A DNA stretch of 64,000 nucleotides from CAXPZW01 sp964221845 (GTDB taxonomy: Bacteria; Bacteroidota; Bacteroidia; Flavobacteriales_D; Sanyastnellaceae). Position numbers and translations under genes: made by a program. Shown one piece after another: positions 42,853-51,100 of this stretch. Positions within the stretch are counted from its first letter, which is position 1. Each line of letters begins with the position of its first letter. The stretch spans positions 14,687 through 78,686 of the forward strand of contig CAXPZW010000036.1 of the NCBI GenBank assembly GCA_964221845.1. The letters are read 5' to 3'. The notes beneath the pieces were generated by a model. The model was not told the origin of the DNA and searched no databases. It worked only from the letters and a program-made list of their open reading frames with translations.

Positions 42853-43817
42853 CGGTCTTGTGCAAATAGGTGGTTGGTCGATGCTAGGAAAGTTACGAGA
42901 ACCGCCTCGATGCCCAAGACAAAGAGCCACAGTCCACCGTCGTGGTACACCGCCACTTTGAGCAGCATCCATCCGGCGCCCAAGGCATGCGATACCAGTG
43001 CTCCCCACCAGGCCCAATACCTGCGGTTGAGCAAGCCAATGCCATACGGAATGTTTGCCGCTGCCATGTACAGTGCAAATGCCATGGGCAGAAATACACC
43101 TACTGCTTCGCCCCAGCTGGCGAACGGGGTCACCACAGCAATCACCAGCCACATAGGAGCTGTGATGAACGACAAAATGGCTGCCGCCGTCACCAACCCT
43201 TCATTGCCCGGACGAGCAGGGCGCGCCCATTGGGTGTTTTGGGCGGTCGTGCGTTGATGTCCAGCTCCGGCTCCACTTCCGGTAGTGTTTCCCCCAGGAG
43301 GTGGTGGCGGCGGAGGAGGCTCATACATGCGCTCTTGCTGCACGCTCTCCTGCTGGAAATAAAGCCGGGAGGTGAGGTAGGTCAAGTCTTCCAACTTGCG
43401 CCACTCGGGCCAGCCCTCCTTCCACAACATGTGCTCAGGTTGCATGGCTCCACGGTCGATGCGGGCCTCGATTTGCATGCGGTTCAGTGGGCCTTGTTGC
43501 GTGGAACCGTCGTGCCAGAACCACTGCGATGTGTTTTGGCGGCGCTTGGTCAACTCGCGAAACGCCACGTGTACCGCCGCTTTGCTGAAGGCGTAATCGT
43601 GGGTTTCGATGTAGGCGAGTTTGCGGGTGGAAAGGCTGCTCAACATGCGCTCAAAATGCTGGGTCACGTGCTTGATGGGCTCGCGGCGCTGCAGCAATTG
43701 GTCGCACAGCAACACCACCCCTTGGGTCCCAAAATGGCCTTGGTTGTTGGCCAGGTGCCAGTACACCTCTTCGGTGGTATAGGCGACGATTTGCGCGTGC
43801 TGTTGACGGATGTCCAT
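42849..43817 (-). CDS. GYF_2 (DUF4339) domain membrane protein
   Basis: A 322-residue protein in three parts. Residues 1-100 are soluble and alpha-helical with no named domain. Residues 100-150 form a GYF_2/DUF4339 domain (WFWHDGSTQQGPLNRMQIE ... WKEGWPEWRKL), thought to bind proline-rich peptides. A proline run (PPPPPPPP) and a Gly-rich linker follow, then four membrane helices (about 205-315). The polyproline run in the same chain could be the GYF ligand. Coupled to the next gene through ATGA. Role unknown. Confidence 0.78.
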   Translation of the reverse strand: MDIRQQHAQIVAYTTEEVYWHLANNQGHFGTQGVVLLCDQLLQRREPIKHVTQHFERMLSSLSTRKLAYIETHDYAFSKAAVHVAFRELTKRRQNTSQWFWHDGSTQQGPLNRMQIEARIDRGAMQPEHMLWKEGWPEWRKLEDLTYLTSRLYFQQESVQQERMYEPPPPPPPPGGNTTGSGAGAGHQRTTAQNTQWARPARPGNEGLVTAAAILSFITAPMWLVIAVVTPFASWGEAVGVFLPMAFALYMAAANIPYGIGLLNRRYWAWWGALVSHALGAGWMLLKVAVYHDGGLWLFVLGIEAVLVTFLASTNHLFAQDR

Positions 43818-43869
43818 GCGGGCGGGTTTCGGGACAAGAACGGCAAAACCCTTGATTCTCGTAGGCTTG

Positions 43870-45237
43870 CTAACGTTTTTTGGACGTCAGCACCTCCGGC
43901 ATGGCTTCTTTGTAGAGGTACCGCGTTTGTGCCGAAGCAAACGGACGGTAGGTGTAATACACGAACCCGTTCTTGATTTTCAAGTGCTCGGCGTAGGTGT
44001 GGGTGAGCTGGAAAACACCATCCACCTTTCCGGTGTGCAGGTTGATGCGACGTAGCTCGGGATGGCCTTCCACCAGAAACAATACGTACACCTCGCCCGT
44101 CTCGGGATCCAAGTGCGTAGAGCGCTGCCAGCCCGTCTTGCGGCCGATGTGGTAGTCGATGGCCACGCTGTCCACCAGCGCGTGGGTGTGGTCGTAGCTG
44201 TAGATGTGGTTGGCGTAATGGTCAAACACGCGCACGGTATCGTCGCTGACCACTAGCGGCGCGTACAATTCCTCAAAGTAGATGCTGTTGGGAAAGCCCG
44301 AGATGTACGCCCCGGCAATCTCCTTTTCGATCCCGTAGTGCACCTCGGCGCGGAAGGCTTCGAGCTTTTGGCGCGGCGTGAGCCACTTGTACTCGCTGCG
44401 GAACTGCTCCATGAGGATTTCGTCCACCACCGTATGCAGCAACACGCGGGTCGTATCGCGCACATCAATGGCGTAATAGTCAAACGCTGGGTAGTCGTTC
44501 ACAAAGGTGCTCACGTACAAGGTGCGGTCCACCGAATCTACAATGGGGCGCAGGTAGTTCTCCAACTCTCCCTTACGCAGTTTGTGCAAGAAGATCATCC
44601 CGCTTTGAGGCTGTACGATCAAGTCGGCGTCCTTGGTGCGCAGGTACACCTGACCGGCGTAATCTTGGTAGAATTCTATGCAAATGGGCTCGATGCGACG
44701 TTGGGTGATGACTTCATTGGCCAACCCCAACCACACCAATTTGCAACCAGTGTAGAGGGTTTTTCCGGCCCACTGTTCGCTTTTGAAATGCTTGATGGAT
44801 TCAAAGGTGAGTAGCAACGTGCCGCCAGAGAAGAAGACAAAGTCGGCCACATGCATGTCCGGCTCAGCATAAACGGTATCGATCTTTCCGGTCACCTCTG
44901 CAGGGCCCACAGAAATCACAAGCACCGTCAGCGACACGTCTTGCTCCAAGGATTCACCGGCTGCAGCCAATTCAGCTTGCGTAAAGGCCACGGTCAAATC
45001 GCCGTAGTTAAAGGCCGACACCACTACCCGCTGGGTCCCTTGATCCGTAGGGAGCTTCAATGAAAAGGTGCCGTCCACTTTGCTCACGGTTCCGCGGTCC
45101 TCGCCTTGAAAGCGCAGGGTAGCAAAGGGCAAGGGTGCACCAGTGTCAGCGTCGCGCACTGTTCCCTCCCACTTTACCTCTTGGGCAAAGCACAGGGCGG
45201 GGAGCAGCATCCCTATGAGTAACGTCCAAAGCTTCAT
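43870..45237 (-). CDS. carboxypeptidase-regulatory-like domain protein, exported
   Basis: A 455-residue exported protein. A signal peptide (MKLWTLLIGMLLPALCFAQ) precedes a CarboxypepD_reg-like beta-sandwich (about 20-105: WEGTVRDADTGAPLPFATLRFQG). A long region follows with no recognised domain (VYAEPDMHVADFVFF..., repeating YDH/YSYDHTHALVDSV). The pattern of short strands with GWQRSTHLDPETGEVYVLF suggests a beta-propeller. It is the first gene upstream of the GYF_2 cluster (52-base gap) and may share its transcript. Function not assigned. Confidence 0.75.
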   Translation of the reverse strand: MKLWTLLIGMLLPALCFAQEVKWEGTVRDADTGAPLPFATLRFQGEDRGTVSKVDGTFSLKLPTDQGTQRVVVSAFNYGDLTVAFTQAELAAAGESLEQDVSLTVLVISVGPAEVTGKIDTVYAEPDMHVADFVFFSGGTLLLTFESIKHFKSEQWAGKTLYTGCKLVWLGLANEVITQRRIEPICIEFYQDYAGQVYLRTKDADLIVQPQSGMIFLHKLRKGELENYLRPIVDSVDRTLYVSTFVNDYPAFDYYAIDVRDTTRVLLHTVVDEILMEQFRSEYKWLTPRQKLEAFRAEVHYGIEKEIAGAYISGFPNSIYFEELYAPLVVSDDTVRVFDHYANHIYSYDHTHALVDSVAIDYHIGRKTGWQRSTHLDPETGEVYVLFLVEGHPELRRINLHTGKVDGVFQLTHTYAEHLKIKNGFVYYTYRPFASAQTRYLYKEAMPEVLTSKKR

Positions 45238-45277
45238 CTGCAGTTGTGATGCACCAATTGTGCCGATTCCACAAAAC

Positions 45278-45307
45278 AAAAAAAACCCGCCGGATTGGCG
45301 GGTTTTT
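45278..45307 (-). terminator. intrinsic terminator of ilvE
   Basis: Stem CCCGCC / GGCGGG with loop GGATT, flanked by T-runs in both directions (eight T on the minus strand). Confidence 0.9.
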
Positions 45308-45316
45308 GAATGCGGT

Positions 45317-46384
45317 CTAGACCACAGGATAATTCCACCCGTGTTTGTCGGGGGCATCGCCGCGCTTGATGTCATCCATCTCGGCGGTCATCTGGTTGGC
45401 CAAATCCCAGTGTTCCATCGGCGGCAAGTCATAATCGGTACCGTCGATGTTGATGGTGGCAATCGGCGCTACCGTAGCGGCTGTTCCTGCGCCAAAGGCT
45501 TCGTGGAGTTGTCCGGCCATGAGCAGGTCCTGAATTTCATCCACAGCGATGGGACGGTGTACCACGTCGTAGCCCCAATCGGCAGCGAGTTTCATGATGC
45601 TGTCGCGGGTGATGCCGTCCAGAATCGTATCGCTCACCGGTGGGCTGAACACCTTGTTGCCGCTGCGGAACACCACGTTCATGGTGCCGGATTCTTCAAT
45701 CCACTTGTGCTCCTTAACATCGGTCCAGATCAACTGGTCGTAGCCTTGCTCTTGTGCGAGCTTGGCAGGGTACAGTGCTCCGGCGTAGTTTCCTGCGGCC
45801 TTGGCGTAACCCGTTCCACCGGGAGCACTACGGGTGTAGTGGCGCTCCACTTTGACACGGACGTTGCCTTTGTAGTAGGCATTCACCGGACAGGTGAACA
45901 CCATAAAGCGGTAAGTATCCGATGGCTTCACCCCGATGAACTCATCGGTGGCGAACATGAACGGACGGATGTACAGCGAAGAATTCTTCGTATTCGGAAT
46001 CCAATCGCGGTCCAAATCCACAAGCGTGTGGAGGGCGTGGCGAAAGAGTTCGGGGTCCACCTTGGGCATACACATGCGTTCGGCGGAGATGTTGAAACGC
46101 GCAATGTTGGCGTCTGGGCGAAAGAGGAAGACTTCATCCCGAGAATTGCGGAACGCCTTCATGCCTTCGAAAATCGCCTGTCCGTAGTGCAAAGCGGACA
46201 TCGCAGGAGCGAACTTGAGTGGCTCATACGCACGAATGGTGGCCGGTTGCCAGGCACCATCGCGGTAATCCATGACCACCATGTGGTCGGAGAACTCACG
46301 TCCAAAACGGAGGTTCTCAAAATCCAGTTCTGCTAGGCGCGATTGTTGGGTCTGTTGGATCTCAATCATGTCTTCTAATATCAT
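45317..46384 (-). CDS. ilvE: branched-chain amino acid aminotransferase
   Basis: A 355-residue PLP enzyme that interconverts leucine, isoleucine and valine with their 2-oxo acids. Class IV fold: a YGQAIFEGMKAFR N-terminal site, the PLP lysine in GYAKAAGNY, a YIRPFMFATDEF stretch, and the EAFGAGTAATVAP phosphate loop. Three in-frame ATGs compete: 46399, 46384 and 46369. I chose the middle one because flavobacterial homologues carry about 6-10 residues before IEIQQ. Own terminator downstream; no other branched-chain genes are nearby. Confidence 0.95.
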   Translation of the reverse strand: MILEDMIEIQQTQQSRLAELDFENLRFGREFSDHMVVMDYRDGAWQPATIRAYEPLKFAPAMSALHYGQAIFEGMKAFRNSRDEVFLFRPDANIARFNISAERMCMPKVDPELFRHALHTLVDLDRDWIPNTKNSSLYIRPFMFATDEFIGVKPSDTYRFMVFTCPVNAYYKGNVRVKVERHYTRSAPGGTGYAKAAGNYAGALYPAKLAQEQGYDQLIWTDVKEHKWIEESGTMNVVFRSGNKVFSPPVSDTILDGITRDSIMKLAADWGYDVVHRPIAVDEIQDLLMAGQLHEAFGAGTAATVAPIATINIDGTDYDLPPMEHWDLANQMTAEMDDIKRGDAPDKHGWNYPVV

Positions 46385-46513
46385 GCCTGCATCGTTCAAT
46401 GCACAGCGCGTTCATTGCGCACTGCGCGGTTTAAGTGTTCGGTGCCAGTTGGTCCGAGGCTAACGCGTTTGGGTGGGGGCCCACAGGTTTTCCTTGGCGC
46501 GCTGGACACGTGG

Positions 46514-47191
46514 CTAGTTGGACCGTGCCGAAAACAGGAAACGGTTCGGGTTGACCATTCCGGTTTTAACGGCGTACATCACAAGCGCTGCGGTGTTGTT
46601 CACCCCCAGCTTTTGCATGATGTTTTTGCGGTGGGTACCCACAGTGTGTCCACTCAAAAACAACTTCTCAGCGATCTGCGTGTTCGTCATGCCCTCAGCA
46701 ATCAGGGCGATGATCTCGGATTCGCGTTCGGAGATGACCACCGGTTCGCAGCCAAAGTCATTGTCGATGAGGGAGTCGAGGTCCACCGACTCGCGGCGCA
46801 GGCGGTCCAGCACCTGTCCGCAGAAAAAACGTTCGCCCTTGGCGGTATCGGATACGGCATTGATGATTTCCTCCAGTGAGCACGACTTCTTCACGTAACT
46901 GCGCACGCCGGCTTGTACAGCGCTGGCAAGGGTACGTGCGTTTTGGTCGGGGGTGATGGCCAAGGTGCCCACATGCGGGTGGTTGCGGGAAATCTCCACC
47001 ACACTGTCGATGCCAAAGCCTTGCGAGGTAAAATCGATCAACACCACATCCACCTGAGCAGAAGCCAAAGCTTCCAACATGCTGTCCTGGTCCTCGGCTT
47101 CGGTGACCGAATCCACGCCGGGCACTTGCGCAAGCAGGGTGCGCAGGCCCAATCGGGAGAGGGATTGACTGTCGGCAAGAAGCAGGTTCAT
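46514..47191 (-). CDS. NarL/LuxR-family response regulator
   Basis: A 225-residue two-component regulator. The receiver domain (about 1-120) has the phospho-acceptor Asp53 (VLIDF) and an acidic pocket reduced to Asp7, since the usual DD pair reads LADSQS. The C-terminal LuxR-type helix-turn-helix is at about 150-212 (SERESEIIALIAEGMTNTQIAEKLFLSGHTVGTHRKNIMQKL). No sensor kinase is adjacent. The position between ilvE and rnz with no neighbours on its transcript gives no target. An intact Lys near the end of the receiver domain (YVKKS) is present. Confidence 0.9.
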   Translation of the reverse strand: MNLLLADSQSLSRLGLRTLLAQVPGVDSVTEAEDQDSMLEALASAQVDVVLIDFTSQGFGIDSVVEISRNHPHVGTLAITPDQNARTLASAVQAGVRSYVKKSCSLEEIINAVSDTAKGERFFCGQVLDRLRRESVDLDSLIDNDFGCEPVVISERESEIIALIAEGMTNTQIAEKLFLSGHTVGTHRKNIMQKLGVNNTAALVMYAVKTGMVNPNRFLFSARSN

Positions 47192-47273
47192 GGATGGGCG
47201 TGCGAGGGCCTTTCACGACGCTGAAAAGCGCCTCCCTCGACGGGTGCAAAAATACGGACTTCGAACCGGTGTT

Positions 47274-48215
47274 CTATCCGGAAGAAATCACAAGCCTTGC
47301 AAACGCATCGAGCTCCATGTGCATGCTGTCATGCGTACAGTACGTTTCAGGGAAAACGGCACGGGCTTCTTCCTTGAACAACGAGGTATCGTCATACCGC
47401 TGGGAAAAGTGCCCGAGCAGCAGATACTGGGCCTCGGCTTTGGCAGCAATCTCACCTGCTTGCAGTGCGGTGGTGTGGAAGGTCGACTTGGCGCGGTCCT
47501 TCATCTCGTGCAAGAAGGTGCTCTCGTGGTACAACAGCGTTGCGCCTTGAACAATGCCCACTTGGCGCTCGAACGGTGCGGTATCGCTGCAATAGACGTA
47601 CGAACGGACTGGGTAAGGGTCCATGGTGTACTCCAAGTGCTTCAATTCGGTGCCGTCCTCGCGCACCACGTCCTCCCCTTTGCGCAACGCAATGATCTCG
47701 GCCACGCCCAGCTCCAACGGCTCGATGGCCGCCTTGTCAATCCGGCGACGCTTGGGTTTTTCCTGGAAACGGAAGCCGTGGCAAGCAATGCGGTGCTTCA
47801 TGGGGAAGGCCTCCACGGTATAGTGCTTGCCTTCCAAAATGACGCCGCCTTCCTTGGGGTGCTGATGGAACACCAAATCAAAATTCAAGTAGGTGTCGCT
47901 GTAGCGCAAATTGAGCTCGAGCAACTCCTGCAGCGGCGCTGGGCAGTAGATGTGCAGCGGTTTGGTGCGCCCATACAAGTGCATGGAACTGATCAGTCCC
48001 GGCAAGCCCAAGTAATGATCGCCGTGCAAATGCGAAATGAAAATGTGGTGAATGCGCTGAAACTTCAACCGGTTGCGGCGCAGTTTGAGCTGGGTGCCTT
48101 CGCCACAATCGATCAGCAGGTACTGGTCGTGCAGGTTCAGCAGCTGGGCAGTATTGCCCCTGCGCAGTGTGGGCGTTGCCGCCCCGCATCCGAGTATGGT
48201 CAGTTCAAATCGCAT
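47274..48215 (-). CDS. rnz: ribonuclease Z
   Basis: A 313-residue tRNA 3'-processing endonuclease of the metallo-beta-lactamase family. The zinc motif HLHGDH is at 62-67. FELTILGCGAATPT is the typical start, and further ligands lie in CSDTAP and GHFSQRY. The start is the ATG at 48215; the preceding TTG is the end of a U-tract. An intrinsic terminator of the upstream T9SS gene ends one base before this ATG. Expression therefore depends on read-through or on a promoter inside or upstream of that hairpin. STAS and pyr genes lie further upstream on the same strand. Confidence 0.95.
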   Translation of the reverse strand: MRFELTILGCGAATPTLRRGNTAQLLNLHDQYLLIDCGEGTQLKLRRNRLKFQRIHHIFISHLHGDHYLGLPGLISSMHLYGRTKPLHIYCPAPLQELLELNLRYSDTYLNFDLVFHQHPKEGGVILEGKHYTVEAFPMKHRIACHGFRFQEKPKRRRIDKAAIEPLELGVAEIIALRKGEDVVREDGTELKHLEYTMDPYPVRSYVYCSDTAPFERQVGIVQGATLLYHESTFLHEMKDRAKSTFHTTALQAGEIAAKAEAQYLLLGHFSQRYDDTSLFKEEARAVFPETYCTHDSMHMELDAFARLVISSG

Positions 48216-48216
48216 C

Positions 48217-48244
48217 AAAAAAAAACCACGCCGAGGCGTGGTTT
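48217..48244 (-). terminator. intrinsic terminator of the T9SS protein gene, abutting the rnz ATG
   Basis: Minus-strand stem CCACGCC / GGCGTGG with a 2-base loop, then nine T. The T-run stops one base before the rnz start codon. Confidence 0.9.
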
Positions 48245-48262
48245 CGAATGTTGTTGTTACGC

Positions 48263-49081
48263 TTAGCGCACGATCATGCGCTTGGTGGTCTTGGCTTGGC
48301 CAGAGGCCACGCTGTACAGGTAGATGCCTGCATTCAACTCCGAAGCGTCAAAGCGAACGGTGTTGTTGCCACGGCGGCCAGCGAGGTGTTCTTCGTGCAC
48401 CACTTCGCCCAACAGGTTGGTCACCTTGAAGTGCACCGGTGAAGGCTGCGAGAGCGAGTAATCGATGCGGGTCACACCTGAAGCCGGGTTCGGCGTGTTT
48501 TGACCAACGCCGATTTCCATCTGAGCCAGTTCCGAAACACTGTCTGAAGTTTCGTTGATGATCAGGGTGTAGTCTACAAATGTATACGGCAATTCTTGCG
48601 CTGAATCAAAGAGGTCGAAATACAGGGCCACTTCAACGCTCATAGGGAATTCACCCGCCGTGTTTGGAGTACCGCTCAAGGCAGCGCAATACTGGGTGCC
48701 ACCCAAAAAATGGCACGGATTGGGCGAATCGCCATTGTTGTTGCACAAGGCCTCAAGGCCAATTTCTGAAATGTCGACGTTCACATCGTTCACAAGCACT
48801 TTCACCGAAATCAAGGCAAGGGAATCGACATCAATAAACGCGGCAAAATCGACAAACTCTGGTGGCAGCAAATCCACAAGTTCGGAGCCGTTGGAAGGAA
48901 CCAACACGTGCAATACGTCCGTGTACGGCTCGTTGAGCACGCCTTCGGCAAATTGCTCTCCTGCGGTGGGATTGGGATATACTGGGAAGGTATCATCACC
49001 AAAATCGTAATCTGGCGTGCACTGGGCTGCAGCAGAAATCACCAAAACGAGTGCCGTGAGGCTGAGTAAAATTCTTTTCAT
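48263..49081 (-). CDS. secreted protein with T9SS sorting domain
   Basis: A 272-residue protein: signal peptide (MKRILLSLTALVLVISAAAQ), an about 170-residue passenger, and a T9SS type A sorting domain from NTPNPASGVTRIDY to TTKRMIVR. The passenger starts with CTPDYDFGDD and has Cys residues around CNNNGDSPNPC. It ends just before an ATDSVSELAQ-like linker. No family recognised for the passenger. It sits between the STAS gene and rnz on the same strand, ten bases after the STAS stop, with its own terminator. This looks like an insertion into an otherwise housekeeping cluster. Confidence 0.82.
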   Translation of the reverse strand: MKRILLSLTALVLVISAAAQCTPDYDFGDDTFPVYPNPTAGEQFAEGVLNEPYTDVLHVLVPSNGSELVDLLPPEFVDFAAFIDVDSLALISVKVLVNDVNVDISEIGLEALCNNNGDSPNPCHFLGGTQYCAALSGTPNTAGEFPMSVEVALYFDLFDSAQELPYTFVDYTLIINETSDSVSELAQMEIGVGQNTPNPASGVTRIDYSLSQPSPVHFKVTNLLGEVVHEEHLAGRRGNNTVRFDASELNAGIYLYSVASGQAKTTKRMIVR

Positions 49082-49090
49082 GGGGTGGGG

Positions 49091-49453
49091 TTAGAGGTCA
49101 CGCTCTACTTCGTCCATGTACACCAAATCCACCGCTTCATTTTGGGTAGGCGTGATTTTCAGGACAGAATCGAGTTGTGAAATGGTAATCAGCTTTTCTA
49201 CGGTGGGCTGAAGTCCACAGAGCACGAACGAACCTCCTGCATCACGGCAAAGACGGTTGGCTACGAGCACTGCGCTCAGACCGCTGGAATCACAGTAGCG
49301 GGTATCGCTCATGTCCAGCACGATGTTCTTGTGGCCGTTTTTGGCAACCAGGACAAACTCGCTCTTGAGCTCAGGGGCTACCAAGGCATCCAGTTTCTCC
49401 ACTTTGGTCATCACGACCACCACCTTCTCCTTTTTCTCAATTTCGAATTTCAT
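49091..49453 (-). CDS. STAS-domain anti-sigma-factor antagonist-like protein
   Basis: A 120-residue single STAS domain of the SpoIIAA/RsbV type. The phosphorylatable serine lies in CDSSGLSAV (Ser56 or Ser57), preceded by the strand NIVLDMSDTRY and followed by the RLCRDAGG helix. In the family, a partner kinase of the anti-sigma type phosphorylates this Ser. No such kinase is visible here. It has a promoter box of its own between itself and pyrB. The T9SS gene begins 10 bases downstream. Confidence 0.9.
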   Translation of the reverse strand: MKFEIEKKEKVVVVMTKVEKLDALVAPELKSEFVLVAKNGHKNIVLDMSDTRYCDSSGLSAVLVANRLCRDAGGSFVLCGLQPTVEKLITISQLDSVLKITPTQNEAVDLVYMDEVERDL

Positions 49454-49476
49454 CGTGTGTGCAAGGGTGTTTGAGA

Positions 49477-49484
49477 CAAATATA
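49477..49484 (-). promoter_or_regulatory. -7 box (TATATTTG) upstream of the STAS gene
   Basis: Perfect TAnnTTTG on the minus strand in the 38-base gap between pyrB and the STAS gene. It implies an internal promoter independent of pyrRB. Confidence 0.5.
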
Positions 49485-49491
49485 TCAATTC

Positions 49492-50436
49492 TTAGTTGCG
49501 ACGAATGGTGCTCGCCAACAGGTACAAGACCGCCATGCGCACCGCCACCCCGTTCTCCACCTGGTCAAGAATGATGCTGTCGGTGTGATCGGCAATGCCG
49601 CTGGTGATCTCCACCCCGCGGTTGATGGGGCCTGGGTGCATGATGGTGATCTTTTTGTTCAGTGCATCCAAGCGTTCTTCGGTGAGGCCAAACTGCATCG
49701 AATACTCACGCAGAGATGGGAAATAGCTGACATCTTCTTCAGAACCTTGGCGTTCCAGCTGGATCCGCAGCATGTTGGCCACATCGCACCACTTCAGGGT
49801 TTCGTCCAGGTTGTGACTGACGCGTACACCGAGGCTCTCGGCGTGCTTAGGGATGAGCGTGGTGGGCCCACAAATGGTCACCTCTGCTCCGAGTTTTTTG
49901 AGGCAGTATATGTTACTGAGCGCTACGCGGGAGTGTTTGATGTCCCCTACGATGGCCACACGTGCGCCTTTGAGGTCGCCGTGCTGCTCGCGCATCGAAA
50001 ACGCATCGAGCAGCGCTTGGGTGGGGTGCTCGTGGGTGCCGTCACCGGCGTTGACAATCACGGTGTCCACTTGGGTGCTCAAATAATGCGGGGCGCCTGG
50101 GTTGGGGTGACGCATGACCACCATGTCCACCTTCATGCTGAGGATGTTGTTGACCGTATCGACCAAGGTCTCCCCTTTCTTCACCGAGCTTGAGCCCGCA
50201 GAAAAATTGACCACGTCTGCACTCAAGCGCTTTTCGGCCAGCTCAAAGCTGAGGCGGGTGCGTGTGGAGTTTTCAAAAAAGAGGTTGGCCACAGTGATAT
50301 CGCGCAGCGAAGGCACTTTTTTGATGGGACGGTTGATCACGTCCTTAAATTCCTCGGCCGTGTGGAAAATGAGTTCGAGGTCCTCACGGGTGAGGTCCTT
50401 GATGCCCAGCAGGTGATTGACGCTCAGACTACTCAT
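49492..50436 (-). CDS. pyrB: aspartate carbamoyltransferase, catalytic chain
   Basis: A 314-residue enzyme making carbamoyl-aspartate in pyrimidine synthesis. The carbamoyl-phosphate motif is STRTR at 57-61 (FFENSTRTRLSFE). HPTQALLDAF and a MHPGPINRG segment mark the second domain. It forms a catalytic trimer; no PyrI regulatory chain lies beside it. The pyrR stop overlaps its start by 8 bases, indicating a pyrR-pyrB transcript with coupled translation. Confidence 0.96.
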   Translation of the reverse strand: MSSLSVNHLLGIKDLTREDLELIFHTAEEFKDVINRPIKKVPSLRDITVANLFFENSTRTRLSFELAEKRLSADVVNFSAGSSSVKKGETLVDTVNNILSMKVDMVVMRHPNPGAPHYLSTQVDTVIVNAGDGTHEHPTQALLDAFSMREQHGDLKGARVAIVGDIKHSRVALSNIYCLKKLGAEVTICGPTTLIPKHAESLGVRVSHNLDETLKWCDVANMLRIQLERQGSEEDVSYFPSLREYSMQFGLTEERLDALNKKITIMHPGPINRGVEITSGIADHTDSIILDQVENGVAVRMAVLYLLASTIRRN

Positions 50437-50977
50437 CGGAAGTGGTGTATAGCAAGACCTTGCTTTTGCCTTTGACAGGTTGCAGATCTACATGTACGCG
50501 TTGGTTGTCGTATGAATCAACAGCCTTGCCCACGTAGGTAGGACTGATGGGCAAGTGACGGGTAAAACGGCGGTCCACCAACACCAGTAATTCTACCGAT
50601 TCTGGGCGGCCAAAGCTGAGCAGGGCGTCCATGCCCGCGCGGATGGTGCGTCCGGTGTACAGGACGTCGTCCACCAGAATCACGCGCTTGCCTTCTACCA
50701 AAAAGTTGATATCGGTGGAATTGGGGGCCAAGGGTTCGTCCCGGCGGCGGAAATCGTCGCGGTGGAAGGTGATGTCCAGCTTGCCGACATCCACGCCAAG
50801 GGCGGGATCAATTTCGCGCAAGCGGGCAGCAATGCGGTCGGCCAATTCAGCGCCGCGGGGTTGGATGCCCACCACGGCCGATCGGCTGAAGTCGTCATGG
50901 TTCTCGATCAGTTGGTGACAGAGCCGTCCAATGATCAGGTCCAAGAGCTGGGGGTCGATGAGGGTAGCAGGCTTCAT
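50429..50977 (-). CDS. pyrR: PyrR bifunctional pyrimidine regulator / uracil phosphoribosyltransferase
   Basis: A 182-residue phosphoribosyltransferase-fold protein. The PRPP-binding motif is at 99-111 (VILVDDVLYTGRT). A basic surface loop (HRDDFRRRDEPL) is the RNA-binding region in Firmicutes PyrR. It probably senses UMP and controls the pyr operon. Whether it attenuates through an RNA loop here is unclear; I see no leader hairpins before it, only a TATATTTG box ten bases upstream of the ATG. First gene of the pyrR-pyrB transcript. Confidence 0.92.
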   Translation of the reverse strand: MKPATLIDPQLLDLIIGRLCHQLIENHDDFSRSAVVGIQPRGAELADRIAARLREIDPALGVDVGKLDITFHRDDFRRRDEPLAPNSTDINFLVEGKRVILVDDVLYTGRTIRAGMDALLSFGRPESVELLVLVDRRFTRHLPISPTYVGKAVDSYDNQRVHVDLQPVKGKSKVLLYTTSDE

Positions 50978-50986
50978 GGATGCAGG

Positions 50987-50994
50987 CAAATATA
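50987..50994 (-). promoter_or_regulatory. -7 box (TATATTTG) of pyrR-pyrB
   Basis: Perfect TAnnTTTG on the minus strand. The leader to the pyrR ATG would be about 5 bases, so nearly leaderless. Confidence 0.5.
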
Positions 50995-51053
50995 ACCGAA
51001 TGGTGCGTGCTGTGGGCGGGCAGTTATCCACCACCTCACTGCGGACAGGGCAC

Positions 51054-51079
51054 AAAAAAAGGGGGGCAATCAGCCCCCC
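51054..51079 (-). terminator. intrinsic terminator of rpsA
   Basis: Minus-strand stem GGGGGGC / GCCCCCC with loop TGATT and seven T. Confidence 0.92.
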
Positions 51080-51100
51080 TTCTCTATTTGGAACAGACCG

